Assembly (NCBI GenBank): GCA_017507105.1
Contig: JAFWBM010000027.1
Location: forward strand, 62,001-126,000
DNA: 64,000 nt
Direction of reading: 5' to 3'
Origin: Bacteroidaceae bacterium
Lineage (GTDB): Bacteria; Bacteroidota; Bacteroidia; Bacteroidales; Bacteroidaceae
Shown: piece by piece, positions 27,937 to 38,377 of the stretch
Position numbering within the stretch: the first letter of the stretch is position 1
How the letters are laid out: each line of letters starts with the position of its first letter
Made by a program: the position numbers and the translations under genes
The notes under the pieces: model-generated
The model's database searches: none
The model's input: the letters and a program-made list of their open reading frames with translations, nothing else
What the model was told of the DNA's origin: nothing

Positions 27937-28680
27937 TCAGACTATATTATTGGCAATAAGAGCCATCACTTGCTGATAATAGGGGAAAGAGTTTTTTCTT
28001 AATAGTACACCTTCGTCGCCATGCATATCCCCCTTTATTGGAACACATAAGGTAAAACAAGGAATTGCATATTCATCATAATCCCAACTCTCATCGGGTT
28101 CTGCATCATGTACATATGCATATTTCCCTTCATATGGTTTTAGCATCTCCACCAAACGATGTGCAGTAAAGATATCCAATCCTAAATCGTTTTCTACTGT
28201 AAAAGTGGCTGCATTACCCCACCCCTCTTCGGTAACATCAAGGACTATTGCAAATGCTATTGTACACTGCATTATTCCCATAGCACATACTGTCTCTATA
28301 GCTCCACGAGAATCTACCTCCTCATCACCGGTAAATGCTATCACAACATTATCTGACAAATCACCATATAGCATATTCCACAAGAGAGCTGCATTTGTAT
28401 AGCTGTTGTCAAATGTACCTTTAAAGTATTCCCCTTCGTCACTACAGAAACAATGCGAGAAGAGTGAATCTATGTGAGAAGATATCAGTATAACCTTTTC
28501 ACCTTGAGCAGGCTTACGTTTCGCATATATCAAAGAGAGTTTACCCTCATATATAAGGCTATAACTGCAATCTTTAAGTATATCTTTTATTGTATCCACA
28601 CGTTTGGTAATGACAAACTCCTTACCATTATCCTTACTCTCTACCGTTACCTTATTTAATATATGTGTAAACCGTTCCAT
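27937..28680 (-). CDS. Zinc metallopeptidase-like protein (M20/M28/M42 fold)
   Basis: 247 aa from the ATG at 28680; the frame runs to a TTG at 28713. Metal-site motifs in the order of the M20/M28/M42 clan are visible: SSHIDS (His-x-Asp), GTFDNSYTN (bridging Asp), TGDEEVDSRGA (catalytic Glu-Glu), LDVTEEG (Asp) and MHGDEG near the C-terminus (last His). It is shorter than typical M20 or M42 enzymes and has no dimerisation-domain insert. A cytoplasmic aminopeptidase or deacylase is the likely role; the substrate is unknown. It has no signal peptide. It is divergent from the Crp-like regulator gene. Confidence 0.72.
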   Translation of the reverse strand: MERFTHILNKVTVESKDNGKEFVITKRVDTIKDILKDCSYSLIYEGKLSLIYAKRKPAQGEKVILISSHIDSLFSHCFCSDEGEYFKGTFDNSYTNAALLWNMLYGDLSDNVVIAFTGDEEVDSRGAIETVCAMGIMQCTIAFAIVLDVTEEGWGNAATFTVENDLGLDIFTAHRLVEMLKPYEGKYAYVHDAEPDESWDYDEYAIPCFTLCVPIKGDMHGDEGVLLRKNSFPYYQQVMALIANNIV

Positions 28681-28775
28681 ACTCCTAATAATATTATTAC
28701 CTAATGTTACCAAACATCAAAAGAATATCACTGATGGCATCGAATATAAATAACTTTTTTGAAAATATCTCAAGA

Positions 28776-28807
28776 GTTGTTCGAATATTTGTTTTTTTGT
28801 ACCTTCG
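28776..28807 (+). promoter_or_regulatory. Putative promoter of the Crp-like gene
   Basis: GTTG (28776-28779), 20 bases, then TACCTTCG (28800-28807), close to TTTG-N19/21-TAnnTTTG. The ATG follows directly at 28814, so the leader would be very short. Confidence 0.5.
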
Positions 28808-28813
28808 CGAAAT

Positions 28814-29380
28814 ATGAAGAATATCACAGATAAAATCAGAGGTTATTATAATGTATCCGACAAGGCACTACAAGCATTACAGAAAGAATTGAACGTAATG
28901 TATTGTAAAAAGAACACTATGCTTGTAAAGTCGGGAGTAACCGACTCAAACCTCTATTTTATTGAAAATGGTATCACACGTTCCATCTTTCACAAAGATG
29001 GAGTAGACACTACCACCTGGTTTAGCATGGAAGGAGATATAACATTCGGTATGTACTCCGTATACCACAACAAACCATCTGTAGAGAGTGTGGAAACACT
29101 TACCGACTGTACATTATATGCCATTCCCATAGATAAACTCAATCTATTATACGAAGAACATATTGAGATAGCCAATTGGGGACGCATTGTACATCAAGAT
29201 GTAAACCGCCTTCTAAGCCATCATTTTGTAGAGCGTATACAGATGAATCCTTATGAACGCTATCAATGTTTCCTAAGGCATTACCCGGGGCTGATAAACA
29301 GAATAAAACTCAAATATGTTGCTGAGTTTCTTGGAATCTCCATATATACATTAAGCAGGATAAGAAGAGAGATTAGATAA
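28814..29380 (+). CDS. Crp/Fnr-family transcriptional regulator
   Basis: 188 aa. The N-terminal cyclic-nucleotide-binding-like barrel (MLVKSGVTDSNLYFIENGITR, then TWFSMEGDITFG) is followed by a dimerisation helix and a short C-terminal winged helix with LKYVAEFLGISIYTLSRIRR. The barrel lacks the cysteines of Fnr and the consensus cAMP-binding Arg-Ser-Ser, so its ligand is unknown. These short Bacteroidetes members often regulate neighbouring genes; here the divergent metallopeptidase and the downstream acyltransferase are candidates. Confidence 0.82.
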   Translation: MKNITDKIRGYYNVSDKALQALQKELNVMYCKKNTMLVKSGVTDSNLYFIENGITRSIFHKDGVDTTTWFSMEGDITFGMYSVYHNKPSVESVETLTDCTLYAIPIDKLNLLYEEHIEIANWGRIVHQDVNRLLSHHFVERIQMNPYERYQCFLRHYPGLINRIKLKYVAEFLGISIYTLSRIRREIR

Positions 29381-29501
29381 GAATTCTCTATTTCTTATAT
29401 TCAAGAACAATCTGAATGTTTTTTTGCTTTAGAGCAAATTATCATACCCCTGATTTTTGTATTTTCGCAAAGAAATACAAATAACACGATAAAATAATAA
29501 A

Positions 29502-30674
29502 ATGTCACAAACAGGGAACAGAGTAACATCATCGGCAGCATTTGCCGATACAAAGCCCCACTATCAACTACTTGATGGACTACGTGGTGCAGCAGCACTT
29601 ATGGTTGTTTGGTATCACGTATTTGAGGGCTTTGCCTTTGCACAAGGTGGAACAATAGATGTATTCAATCATGGTCATTTGGGAGTAGATTTCTTTTTCA
29701 TGCTTTCGGGATTTGTTATAAGTTATGCCTATGATGACCGTTGGCAGTCTGACAATAAAGAAAAACTAACAATAGCTAATTTCTTCAAACGACGCCTCAT
29801 ACGTCTGCACCCGATGCTTATTATAGGAGCTGTCATAGGATGTATCACTTTCCTGCTTCAAGGAGGGGTGAAATGGGATGGTACAGAGACCGAATCACAA
29901 TGGATTATTACAGCCCTCATGCTTACCATGCTGTTTGTCCCGGCCCACCCCGGTGCCGGATACGATGTTCGCGGTAACGGTGAGATGTACTCATTGAATG
30001 GTCCTTCATGGTCGTTGTTCTTTGAATATATAGGTAACATCATTTACGCACTACTAATACGCCGATTAAGCAACAAGGCACTTGGTACCCTTGTAGCACT
30101 TACCGGAATTATATGGGTCTGGTTTATTGCAGCAGATGTGTCGGGATATGATATGATTGGTATCGGATGGACTCTTGACAAAACCAATTTCTTTGGTGGA
30201 TTACTAAGAATGATGTTCCCCTTCAGCCTTGGAATGCTCATGGCACGTAACTTCAAACCTATCAAGATTAAGGGTATATTCTGGATATCCATAATAGTAT
30301 TGTTCATACTCTTCTCCATGCCTTACATTCCTAAAAATGGCAATATAAGTCTGAACGGATTGTATGAACTATTCTGTATAGTGTTTGTTTTTCCCGTTAT
30401 TGTATGGTTAGCAGCATCAGGTAACACTGGCGATGCTACATCAACAAAAGTTTGCAGGTTCCTTGGCGACATATCATACCCGCTATACATAGTACATTAC
30501 CCTATAATGTACCTTTTCTATGCATGGCTAATAGAAAACAAGCTATATACTTTAGAAGAGACATGGCCCGTTGTAATTATGGTAATAGCCATAAATATCA
30601 CCCTCGCATATGCATCACTTAAGTTGTATGATGAACCGGTTAGGCGATGGCTTACAAAGAAAATCATAAAATAA
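29502..30674 (+). CDS. Membrane acyltransferase (acyltransferase 3, OafA/YrhL-like)
   Basis: 390 aa with about ten hydrophobic helices. The family signature is clear: LDGLRGAAALMVVWYHVFEG, then HLGVDFFFMLSGFVISYAY and FKRRLIRLHPM. Such proteins transfer acetyl or other acyl groups to sugars of cell-surface polysaccharides or LPS across the inner membrane. The N-terminal ~25 residues are polar and not part of the domain. It is monocistronic, ending in a strong terminator. The acceptor cannot be inferred. Confidence 0.88.
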   Translation: MSQTGNRVTSSAAFADTKPHYQLLDGLRGAAALMVVWYHVFEGFAFAQGGTIDVFNHGHLGVDFFFMLSGFVISYAYDDRWQSDNKEKLTIANFFKRRLIRLHPMLIIGAVIGCITFLLQGGVKWDGTETESQWIITALMLTMLFVPAHPGAGYDVRGNGEMYSLNGPSWSLFFEYIGNIIYALLIRRLSNKALGTLVALTGIIWVWFIAADVSGYDMIGIGWTLDKTNFFGGLLRMMFPFSLGMLMARNFKPIKIKGIFWISIIVLFILFSMPYIPKNGNISLNGLYELFCIVFVFPVIVWLAASGNTGDATSTKVCRFLGDISYPLYIVHYPIMYLFYAWLIENKLYTLEETWPVVIMVIAINITLAYASLKLYDEPVRRWLTKKIIK

Positions 30675-30679
30675 GCCCC

Positions 30680-30712
30680 AATAATACGCTGCTCAAAAAG
30701 CAGCGTATTATT
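30680..30712 (+). terminator. Terminator after the acyltransferase gene
   Basis: A 14-bp perfect stem (30680-30693 with 30699-30712), loop CAAAA, followed by a T-rich stretch on the plus strand. Confidence 0.88.
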
Positions 30713-30797
30713 CTTATATGTATATTTGATCTATACAACATACCCTATTGTCGTATTTTTTCTTTAAATTAGCAGTTTGAAGATACAAAAACTGCTA

Positions 30798-32015
30798 ATG
30801 AAGATAATACACACAGCCGATTGGCATTTAGGACATAATTTCTATGGCTACGATCGCATGCATGAGCATTACGATATGTTGCAATGGCTTGCACAGCAGA
30901 TAGCTGTGACAAAAGCCGATTTGTTACTTATTGCCGGTGATCTATTTGACAGCCCCAACCCATCGGCAGCATCACAGAAACTGCTTTTCGATTTTCTGCA
31001 TAATATAACAACAAGCAATCCCCATTTAAAAATAATTATTACAGCTGGCAACCACGATTCAGGAGCGCGATTAGAGGCCCCATCCCCCATCCTCGAAAGT
31101 TTCAATGTAACCATACGTGGCACTGTACGCCGCAGCGATGATGGAGAGATTGACTACAATCATCTTATAATACCCATAGACAGAGAGACATGTTGTCTGG
31201 CTGTCCCATATTTGCGTTTGGGTGAATATCCGCAAGCCGAGAGCCACAACGATGGAGTAAGAAAACTATATACAACCCTTCTCTACAAGGCAAAAGAGCA
31301 GTTCAACACCATTATAGCAATGGGACATATGCATGTAACTGGAGGAGAATTTTCATCGGACGGAACATCAAGACCTAATATCATCGGAGGTCTTGACAAT
31401 ATAGACCTTAGCAGTGTTACAACAGAATTTGCATATACTGCACTCGGACATCTTCACAAGGCACAAAGTATAATGCACGACAAAACCTTGCGCTATTCAG
31501 GTGCACCATTGCCTATGTCATTTTCCGAACGCGGTAACAAGCAAAGCATAACAATAGCTACCATAGAAAATGGCACTACAACAATAGAGAAGAGAGAGTA
31601 TGATGCACCTGTAAAATTGTTAAGTATACCCCAAGAACCTCAACCACTGCCACAAGTGTTGCAGGCAATAGAGGAATTGCCCAAAGGAGATATTACACGA
31701 TTCTCACCATATCTTGAAATACGTCTGTTAGTAAATGGTCCTGAACCAACTATGCGACAACAGATAGAGAAGGCTATCGAAGGATGCTCGGTACGTCTTA
31801 CACGTATAGAGGCAGTGACACAACACAACAGTAATGAGAATACAAAACCGCTAACATATGATGAGTTGCGTAATATAGACCCAATGAGATTGGCACAAGA
31901 TTACTACTGCCGCCATTATGGGCAAGAGAAGATGCCCGAAAGATTGTGCACTATGCTTATGGAGACAATAAAAGAGGTTGAAACAGAAAACATAAACAAC
32001 AAAACCCAAGACTGA
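30798..32015 (+). CDS. sbcD: Exonuclease subunit SbcD (Mre11-like)
   Basis: 405 aa from the ATG at 30798, whose product starts with the family motif MKIIHTADWHLGHNF; the open frame extends to a TTG at 30777. Phosphodiesterase motifs: ADWHLGH, AGDLFDS, AGNHDSGAR, GHMHVTGG and LGHLHKAQ. With SbcC it forms the Mre11-Rad50-type complex that opens hairpins and processes blocked DNA ends. First gene of the operon sbcD-sbcC-addA-addB; sbcC starts three bases after its stop. Confidence 0.95.
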   Translation: MKIIHTADWHLGHNFYGYDRMHEHYDMLQWLAQQIAVTKADLLLIAGDLFDSPNPSAASQKLLFDFLHNITTSNPHLKIIITAGNHDSGARLEAPSPILESFNVTIRGTVRRSDDGEIDYNHLIIPIDRETCCLAVPYLRLGEYPQAESHNDGVRKLYTTLLYKAKEQFNTIIAMGHMHVTGGEFSSDGTSRPNIIGGLDNIDLSSVTTEFAYTALGHLHKAQSIMHDKTLRYSGAPLPMSFSERGNKQSITIATIENGTTTIEKREYDAPVKLLSIPQEPQPLPQVLQAIEELPKGDITRFSPYLEIRLLVNGPEPTMRQQIEKAIEGCSVRLTRIEAVTQHNSNENTKPLTYDELRNIDPMRLAQDYYCRHYGQEKMPERLCTMLMETIKEVETENINNKTQD

Positions 32016-32018
32016 GGA

Positions 32019-35000
32019 ATGAAGATACTATCCATAAAAGGTAAAAACCTTGCATCACTCGAAGGAGAATTTGCTGTTGATTTCCGTACAGAACCACTGC
32101 GTTCAGCTGGTATATTTGCAATAACCGGCAATACCGGCTCCGGAAAGACAACACTGCTTGATGCCATGTGTATAGCACTATTTCAGATATCTCCACGTAC
32201 ATACAAGGCAAAAGGCAGCAAATCTCAGGAGAGCGAAGATGATAATATAAGAGAGAGTGACTGCCGTAACATCCTACGTCATGGAACAGGTGACGGATAT
32301 TCCGAGGTAGAGTTTCTTGCTTTGGATGGAAAAGAGTACCGAGTAAGATGGAGCGTTAGCCGCGCACGTAACAAAGCCGATGGTAATCTGCAACCATCAA
32401 AGCATACACTATTTTGCATAGATGACAATTGTTATATACAGGGTAGCAAGGCCGAAACAAAAGCAATAGTTGCAAAGTTGCTTGGACTTAACTACGAGCA
32501 ATTCACACGTGCTGTACTACTTGCACAAGGCGAGTTCGCCTCATTCCTTAAGGCAACTCCAAATGACAAGGCCGACATATTGGAGAAACTTACAGGAACA
32601 GGCATATATGCACAGATATCAGTAAAGATTTTTGACAAATACCGTCTAACAGAATCGCAATACAAAGCAAAGGAAGAGATTATCAATGGTATGAGATTAC
32701 TCTCTCCCGAAGAGGAAAACACCTTTAAAGAGGAACTCAACACCCTTGTTAAAGAGGAAGAGAAAGAGGTTAAGGCAATAGAGACCATGCAAGAGAAACT
32801 AAAATGGATAGAGCAGATGCAAAAACTGTCTTTAGAGTTTCAAAATGCAGAAAAGATTGTGGCTGAATGTAATAAAGCTGTAGAATCTATAAAGGAGACA
32901 ACCAAACGCCTCTCACATATAGAGAGTATACAACCCATTCGAGATACCTATATAGAGGCCGTTAGATTAAATAAGGAACGAGAGCAATTATCGTTACAGC
33001 TGCCACAATACAACAAACTTCTCATTCAGCATAGAGAGCAATACGAAACAATAGAAAAAGCAATTGCCCTATGCGTTGAAGAGCAGAAAAGAATAAATAA
33101 GGAGAGAGCCGAATCACGTCCTATTATACTTGAAGCAACAAAACTGGAAGCCGACATAAACAGTAAGAGTAAGCAGTTGGAAGAGTGTCTCACTATAGTA
33201 CAAGGCAAAGTGAAACAATTACAACTGTTAAACGATGAGCATAAGAGGTGCAAAACGAAAATAAAGCAGGCAGGGGAAGAACTGACCTCCATAAGCCAAT
33301 GGATTGCACAACACAATAGATATGCATCCACAATAGAGAGGAGAATAATTATTGAGAATAATCTGAATGACACATGCGAGATTGTAAGACAGATAGATAA
33401 CAAAAGTAAAATGCTTGCCAGTTCCCAGACCTTACAGAAACAGTTTGAAGAGAGTCTGGCATTTGCACAATCAGAGAATGAACGTCTAAAGGCTACACTA
33501 ACCCAAGAGATAGCTGCACTACGTAGCAGGCTTATTGAGGGAGAACCATGTCCTGTATGTGGCAGTTGCCACCATCAAATATCTGTAATCACAGGCAACG
33601 TGTTACAAGAGAAGGAACTCATTAAAGCACGTAAGACAAATGAAGAGAGCATTGCTCATCACACTCGCAGTATAGAGAACTGCAAAGCAGAGAGCATGGT
33701 CCTTAGCTCTTCGATAGAAGAGTACAAACAAGAATACAAACGACGTCTCGCCTCTCTTCTTGAGGAGTTGCGAGAGATACCCGAAACAGAAAAGTTACAT
33801 AAAAGCGACAACCCCTTAACCAAAATAAAAGAGATTGTCGACAATCTAGCTATTGTATCTGCAAAATGGAACAGCAGCAAGGAGCGTATTACAAAATTGC
33901 AACAATCACTATCGGTTGAAGGAACCACTCAAAATAATCTAATGCAACGTATTTCAGAGATTGAGATTGATATTAAAGATGGTGAGCAACAGGTAAAAAG
34001 GCTACAATCCGAGGTTGCAGATTGTAAGAAGAGAGTTAAAGAGCTTTTGGGCGAGGCAGACAGCGTTATACAAATAGAAGAGCGTTTTGAGAGTGCAATT
34101 AAAGAGTGTGACAAAAAATTCACACACTACACAGCAAAAAGAATAGAGATTATAACAGCCCTGTCACAGACAGAACAGAATATAAAGAGGTCGGAAGAGT
34201 CCATTGCACTACACACTGCAGGAATTGATACATGTAAGAAAAAGGTAGAAGAATTCCTGCAAGCAACAGGAGATAAGATTACTATCCAGCTGTTATCGGA
34301 GTTGGTCGTTACAGAGCCCGGAGAGATAGCACAAATGCGACGCCGGATTGAACATGTGAACAACAATCTGATACAAGCAACAACAAAGTTACAGGAGCGT
34401 AAACAGAGCATAGATAACCACATGCAACACCCCTCACGTCCCACAGACGACGAAGAAGAAAACCATTTGATTACAGGAGTCAAGGAAAAGTCATCCTTGT
34501 TGGCACAATACCGCAAACGCATAACCCAAATAAATGTAGAGCTATCGAGCAATACAAGAAAGAAAGAAGAGTGTAGCCGCATGCTCCTTGAGCTAAAAGC
34601 GATTGAAGAGCAAATGAACGATTGGAAGAAACTTAATGACATGTTCGGATCGGCAAAAGGACACAAATTCCGTCTTATTGCACAAGGATACACACTCGAT
34701 ATCATGCTTGCCTATGCCAACATACACCTAAAAGAACTATCCAGCCGTTACGAACTGGTACGTTCTGCTCCCGACTCATTGTCACTTATGGTAACAGACC
34801 TTGATATGTTATCGGAGCGACGTACTGTAAATACACTTTCGGGTGGCGAGACATTTCTTGTATCATTAGCTTTAGCATTGGCACTATCATCACTTTCATC
34901 AAACAATATGAGCATTGAGTCACTATTCATCGATGAAGGATTCGGTTCGCTCGATAGCGAGACATTACGCATAGCAATGGAAGCGTTGGAAAAGCTACAG

Positions 35001-35120
35001 AGCCAAGGACGCAAGATAGGTGTAATATCACATCTGCAGGATATGATTGAGCGCATCCCCACACAGATATGCATAAAGAAAGGACGTTCGGGAAAGAGTG
35101 TAATTAACATAAAAAGCTAA
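32019..35120 (+). CDS. sbcC: Exonuclease subunit SbcC (Rad50-like SMC ATPase)
   Basis: 1033 aa. Walker A (ITGNTGSGKTTLLDA) is near the N-terminus. Two long coiled-coil arms flank the zinc hook CPVCG near residue 510. The C-terminus has the ABC signature LSGGETFLVSLALALALS and Walker B with FIDEGFGSLD. It is the ATPase and tethering subunit for SbcD. Tight spacing on both sides shows a single transcript with sbcD and addA. Confidence 0.95.
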   Translation: MKILSIKGKNLASLEGEFAVDFRTEPLRSAGIFAITGNTGSGKTTLLDAMCIALFQISPRTYKAKGSKSQESEDDNIRESDCRNILRHGTGDGYSEVEFLALDGKEYRVRWSVSRARNKADGNLQPSKHTLFCIDDNCYIQGSKAETKAIVAKLLGLNYEQFTRAVLLAQGEFASFLKATPNDKADILEKLTGTGIYAQISVKIFDKYRLTESQYKAKEEIINGMRLLSPEEENTFKEELNTLVKEEEKEVKAIETMQEKLKWIEQMQKLSLEFQNAEKIVAECNKAVESIKETTKRLSHIESIQPIRDTYIEAVRLNKEREQLSLQLPQYNKLLIQHREQYETIEKAIALCVEEQKRINKERAESRPIILEATKLEADINSKSKQLEECLTIVQGKVKQLQLLNDEHKRCKTKIKQAGEELTSISQWIAQHNRYASTIERRIIIENNLNDTCEIVRQIDNKSKMLASSQTLQKQFEESLAFAQSENERLKATLTQEIAALRSRLIEGEPCPVCGSCHHQISVITGNVLQEKELIKARKTNEESIAHHTRSIENCKAESMVLSSSIEEYKQEYKRRLASLLEELREIPETEKLHKSDNPLTKIKEIVDNLAIVSAKWNSSKERITKLQQSLSVEGTTQNNLMQRISEIEIDIKDGEQQVKRLQSEVADCKKRVKELLGEADSVIQIEERFESAIKECDKKFTHYTAKRIEIITALSQTEQNIKRSEESIALHTAGIDTCKKKVEEFLQATGDKITIQLLSELVVTEPGEIAQMRRRIEHVNNNLIQATTKLQERKQSIDNHMQHPSRPTDDEEENHLITGVKEKSSLLAQYRKRITQINVELSSNTRKKEECSRMLLELKAIEEQMNDWKKLNDMFGSAKGHKFRLIAQGYTLDIMLAYANIHLKELSSRYELVRSAPDSLSLMVTDLDMLSERRTVNTLSGGETFLVSLALALALSSLSSNNMSIESLFIDEGFGSLDSETLRIAMEALEKLQSQGRKIGVISHLQDMIERIPTQICIKKGRSGKSVINIKS

Positions 35121-35123
35121 ACG

Positions 35124-38100
35124 ATGGAGAAGACATTATACATATACAGAGCATCAGCTGGTTCGGGAAAGACCTTTACCTTGGCTGTTGAATATATGAA
35201 ACTGCTGATAGCCGACCCATCGGCATACAGACATATCCTTGCCGTCACATTCACCAACAAGGCGACAGGTGAGATGAAAGAGCGCATAATGAGCCAACTC
35301 TATGGAGTAGCACACGCACTACCCTCCTCGGACAGCTATTATGAGATATTGAGAGATACATTCCCATCCCTAAACGAGGATAAGTTGCGTGAACGTGCAC
35401 GTACAGCACTGCACCTGATATTGCACGACTACGGCCACTTCAGAGTACAGACGATAGATGCCTTTTTCCAGAATATCCTTCGAGGTCTGGCCAAAGAGCT
35501 GGAGTTAAGCAATAATATGGAGATAATGATAGAAGGAGAGGAGTTACTTAAAGAGACAGTCGACAGACTGATACAACGTCTTACTCCTGCAAGCAAAGAG
35601 ATGCAATGGTTGGTAGAATATATCAAGGAGCATCTCGAAGAGGGAAAAAGCTGGAATGTGCCTATTGCTATAAAGGACTTTGCCAATAACATCCTTAAAG
35701 AGGAGTATCAGGAACGTGGAGACTCACTACGGGAGAAAATAGACACCAGCAATGGAGATATACTCATTGAATACAGAAACGCACTTCGCGCCATAGAAGA
35801 AGAGACTATAGAGAGTATTAAAAGGAGCGGAGAAAGATTCTTCAGCATTGCATCACAGTATGGTCTGGGTATGGAAGATTTTTCCGGAAAAAGTCGTGGT
35901 GTGTGGCCTCTGTTCGAAAAGTTCTCAAATGGTGACATCCCCAAGCTAGGCAGTAATACAGAGAAGTGCATGAATAACCCATCAATAGTATCGAAGAGAA
36001 TTCCCGAAACAGAATGTATCGAAATAGTAAGACTCATAGAGAGAGTATACGGCGAATACAAGAATAGACTTATAAGCTGTTCGCTATCGCTGGCACGTTT
36101 CCATCAGTTGCGTCTGCTCAACAGCATAGCAGAGAACTTGCGTATTGAGAACATACGCGAGAACCGTTTTATACTTGCACAGACAACCTATCTTTTGAGT
36201 CGAATGATAGACAACGACACATCATTCATATTCGAAAAGATAGGAACAGAGATTAACCATATATTCATTGATGAGTTTCAGGACACATCCCGTTTACAAT
36301 GGAACTGTTTTAAGGTCCTTCTCAACGAGGTAATGTCACGTGGAGGATTCAACCTTATTGTAGGCGATGTAAAACAGTCTATATACCGTTGGCGTAACAG
36401 CGATTGGAACATACTCAACAACATAGAAAACAGATTTCACGCAGGCACTATCGGAGATTATGCGACAGAACACAACAAAAATAAAAACGGAAAGAAGAAT
36501 AGCGTAAACTACAGAAGCGAACGCAACATTGTAGATTTCAACAACGCACTCTTCAGAAAAGCCACAGAGATTATAAGCACCACATATGCCACCGATCTTA
36601 AGGATCGTCTGAACGACCTCACAAAAGCCTATAGCGATGTCGAGCAATCCTCTGTTAAAAGTGAAAAAAAGGGATATGCCGAGATACGAATGCTAAAGAG
36701 TGAGACGAAGAAAAAAGAAGATATGATAGATGCTGCACGTGTAGAACTTACACATACTCTACATAGACTCATTGACGAAGAGGGGGTATTACCATCAGAT
36801 ATAACAATACTAATACGCAATAAAAAAGAGGCAAGTCCTATTGTAGAGGACTTCAACCGCGAGTTCCCACATCTGAACATCGTTTCGGAAAGTGCCTATA
36901 AGCTATCATCTTCAATTGCACTGCGTATACTTATTGCTGCACTACGAAACATATCATTGCCCGATGACACACTTAATGCAATAGAGCTTGCCACATATTA
37001 TCAACGCCATGTAAAGGGTTGCCAAATAGCATCCCAAGATTTACAAACATTTAAAGAAAACTACAAGAACCACCTTCCTTGCAGCTATATCGAGCAACGT
37101 GAAAGCCTTATCGACAAACCTATAAATGAGATAATAGAGCAACTTATCGTTCACTTTAATTTATCGAATATAGAGGGTGAAACGCCATATATATACTCAT
37201 TCATTGACTACATGGCACAATATACCGAAAAAGGGAAATGCAACATAAACGATTTCCTTGACTATTGGAATGACGAGCTTTGCGATAAAAGCATACCGAC
37301 AGGCAATAGCGATAGTGTACAGATAATGACAATTCACAAAGCTAAGGGGCTTGAGTTCCATACAGTCATCATTCCATTCTGTTTCTGGAAAATCACAAAG
37401 GAGTTTCATAGTGCCTGGAAAGAGAAACTGCTATGGTGTACTTCAGAAGAGGAGCCATACAGCATGTTACCATTAATCCCCATAGAGTATGTTAGCAGGA
37501 TGTCAGAATCGGTATATTCACAAGAGTACAACCACGAAACTCTCTTCGAGCTTGTCGATAATCTGAATCTTATATATGTAGCATGTACACGTGCATCGAA
37601 AAACCTTTTTATACTCTCGAACAGTACAAACAGCGATATGGATACGAGTAATAATCTATTAGGACACATAATAGAAGATTTACCATTACAAGGTGCATAC
37701 TACGACAGAGAAGAGGGAGTTCTTACATACGGCAGCATTGTCTCACACGAGAACAAAGCAACAAGCGAAAAAGAGATGGAGAATCCATATACCAGAAGAC
37801 CTGTCATTGTAGAACAGCCATTTATCACATATGAGAATCGTCTAACATCACGACAATCCCACAACCTGGCACGTTTCCTTGCCAATGAGATAAGTGAAAC
37901 AGAAGATACAGAATATCTCGATAGAGGTGAGCTATTGCACGAGATCATGTCCAAACTTATAACAGGAGAGGAACTCGAAAAAGAACTTGTAAAAAAAGAG
38001 ATGGAGGGCATCATTGCTACAGAGAAAGAGCGCAATAGCATAAAGAAACTTATAACAAATGCCATATCACATCCACAAGCGCAAGACTGGTTTTCGGGAC

Positions 38101-38357
38101 GCTACACAGTTCTCAACGAATGTAGTATAGTAAATGGTAACGGTCAGCAGAAGATATGCCGTCCCGACCGCGTTATGATAGATGGCGAAAAAGCCATTGT
38201 GGTTGATTTCAAGTTCGCACGCCCAAGAGAGATATACATACAACAAGTAAGTGAATACATGAATAACCTTTCACTTATGGGCTACAAAGATGTAGAGGGA
38301 TATATATGGTATATATATAATAACCGTATAGAGCCTGTAAAAAATAGCCATCTATAA
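35124..38357 (+). CDS. addA: AddA/RecB-like helicase-nuclease
   Basis: 1077 aa UvrD-family helicase with a C-terminal nuclease. Helicase motifs: I ASAGSGKT (Lys16), Ia FTNKATGEMKERI, II FIDEFQDTS, III VGDVKQSIYRWRNSDW, V MTIHKAKGLEF, VI YVACTRASKNLF. The RecB-type nuclease motif near the end has PDRV, VVDFKFA (Asp-x-Lys) and QVSEYMNNL. With AddB it resects double-strand breaks for RecA loading. It starts three bases after sbcC. Symbol assigned from the gene pair and the Bacteroidetes pattern. Confidence 0.9.
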   Translation: MEKTLYIYRASAGSGKTFTLAVEYMKLLIADPSAYRHILAVTFTNKATGEMKERIMSQLYGVAHALPSSDSYYEILRDTFPSLNEDKLRERARTALHLILHDYGHFRVQTIDAFFQNILRGLAKELELSNNMEIMIEGEELLKETVDRLIQRLTPASKEMQWLVEYIKEHLEEGKSWNVPIAIKDFANNILKEEYQERGDSLREKIDTSNGDILIEYRNALRAIEEETIESIKRSGERFFSIASQYGLGMEDFSGKSRGVWPLFEKFSNGDIPKLGSNTEKCMNNPSIVSKRIPETECIEIVRLIERVYGEYKNRLISCSLSLARFHQLRLLNSIAENLRIENIRENRFILAQTTYLLSRMIDNDTSFIFEKIGTEINHIFIDEFQDTSRLQWNCFKVLLNEVMSRGGFNLIVGDVKQSIYRWRNSDWNILNNIENRFHAGTIGDYATEHNKNKNGKKNSVNYRSERNIVDFNNALFRKATEIISTTYATDLKDRLNDLTKAYSDVEQSSVKSEKKGYAEIRMLKSETKKKEDMIDAARVELTHTLHRLIDEEGVLPSDITILIRNKKEASPIVEDFNREFPHLNIVSESAYKLSSSIALRILIAALRNISLPDDTLNAIELATYYQRHVKGCQIASQDLQTFKENYKNHLPCSYIEQRESLIDKPINEIIEQLIVHFNLSNIEGETPYIYSFIDYMAQYTEKGKCNINDFLDYWNDELCDKSIPTGNSDSVQIMTIHKAKGLEFHTVIIPFCFWKITKEFHSAWKEKLLWCTSEEEPYSMLPLIPIEYVSRMSESVYSQEYNHETLFELVDNLNLIYVACTRASKNLFILSNSTNSDMDTSNNLLGHIIEDLPLQGAYYDREEGVLTYGSIVSHENKATSEKEMENPYTRRPVIVEQPFITYENRLTSRQSHNLARFLANEISETEDTEYLDRGELLHEIMSKLITGEELEKELVKKEMEGIIATEKERNSIKKLITNAISHPQAQDWFSGRYTVLNECSIVNGNGQQKICRPDRVMIDGEKAIVVDFKFARPREIYIQQVSEYMNNLSLMGYKDVEGYIWYIYNNRIEPVKNSHL

Positions 38358-38377
38358 CAAAGAAATTAAAGAAAGCC

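Noticed and set aside
34127-34705. 192-aa frame antisense to sbcC (and others antisense to addA and addB)
   Set aside because: Ser/Cys-rich low-complexity translations typical of shadows of highly biased sense genes.
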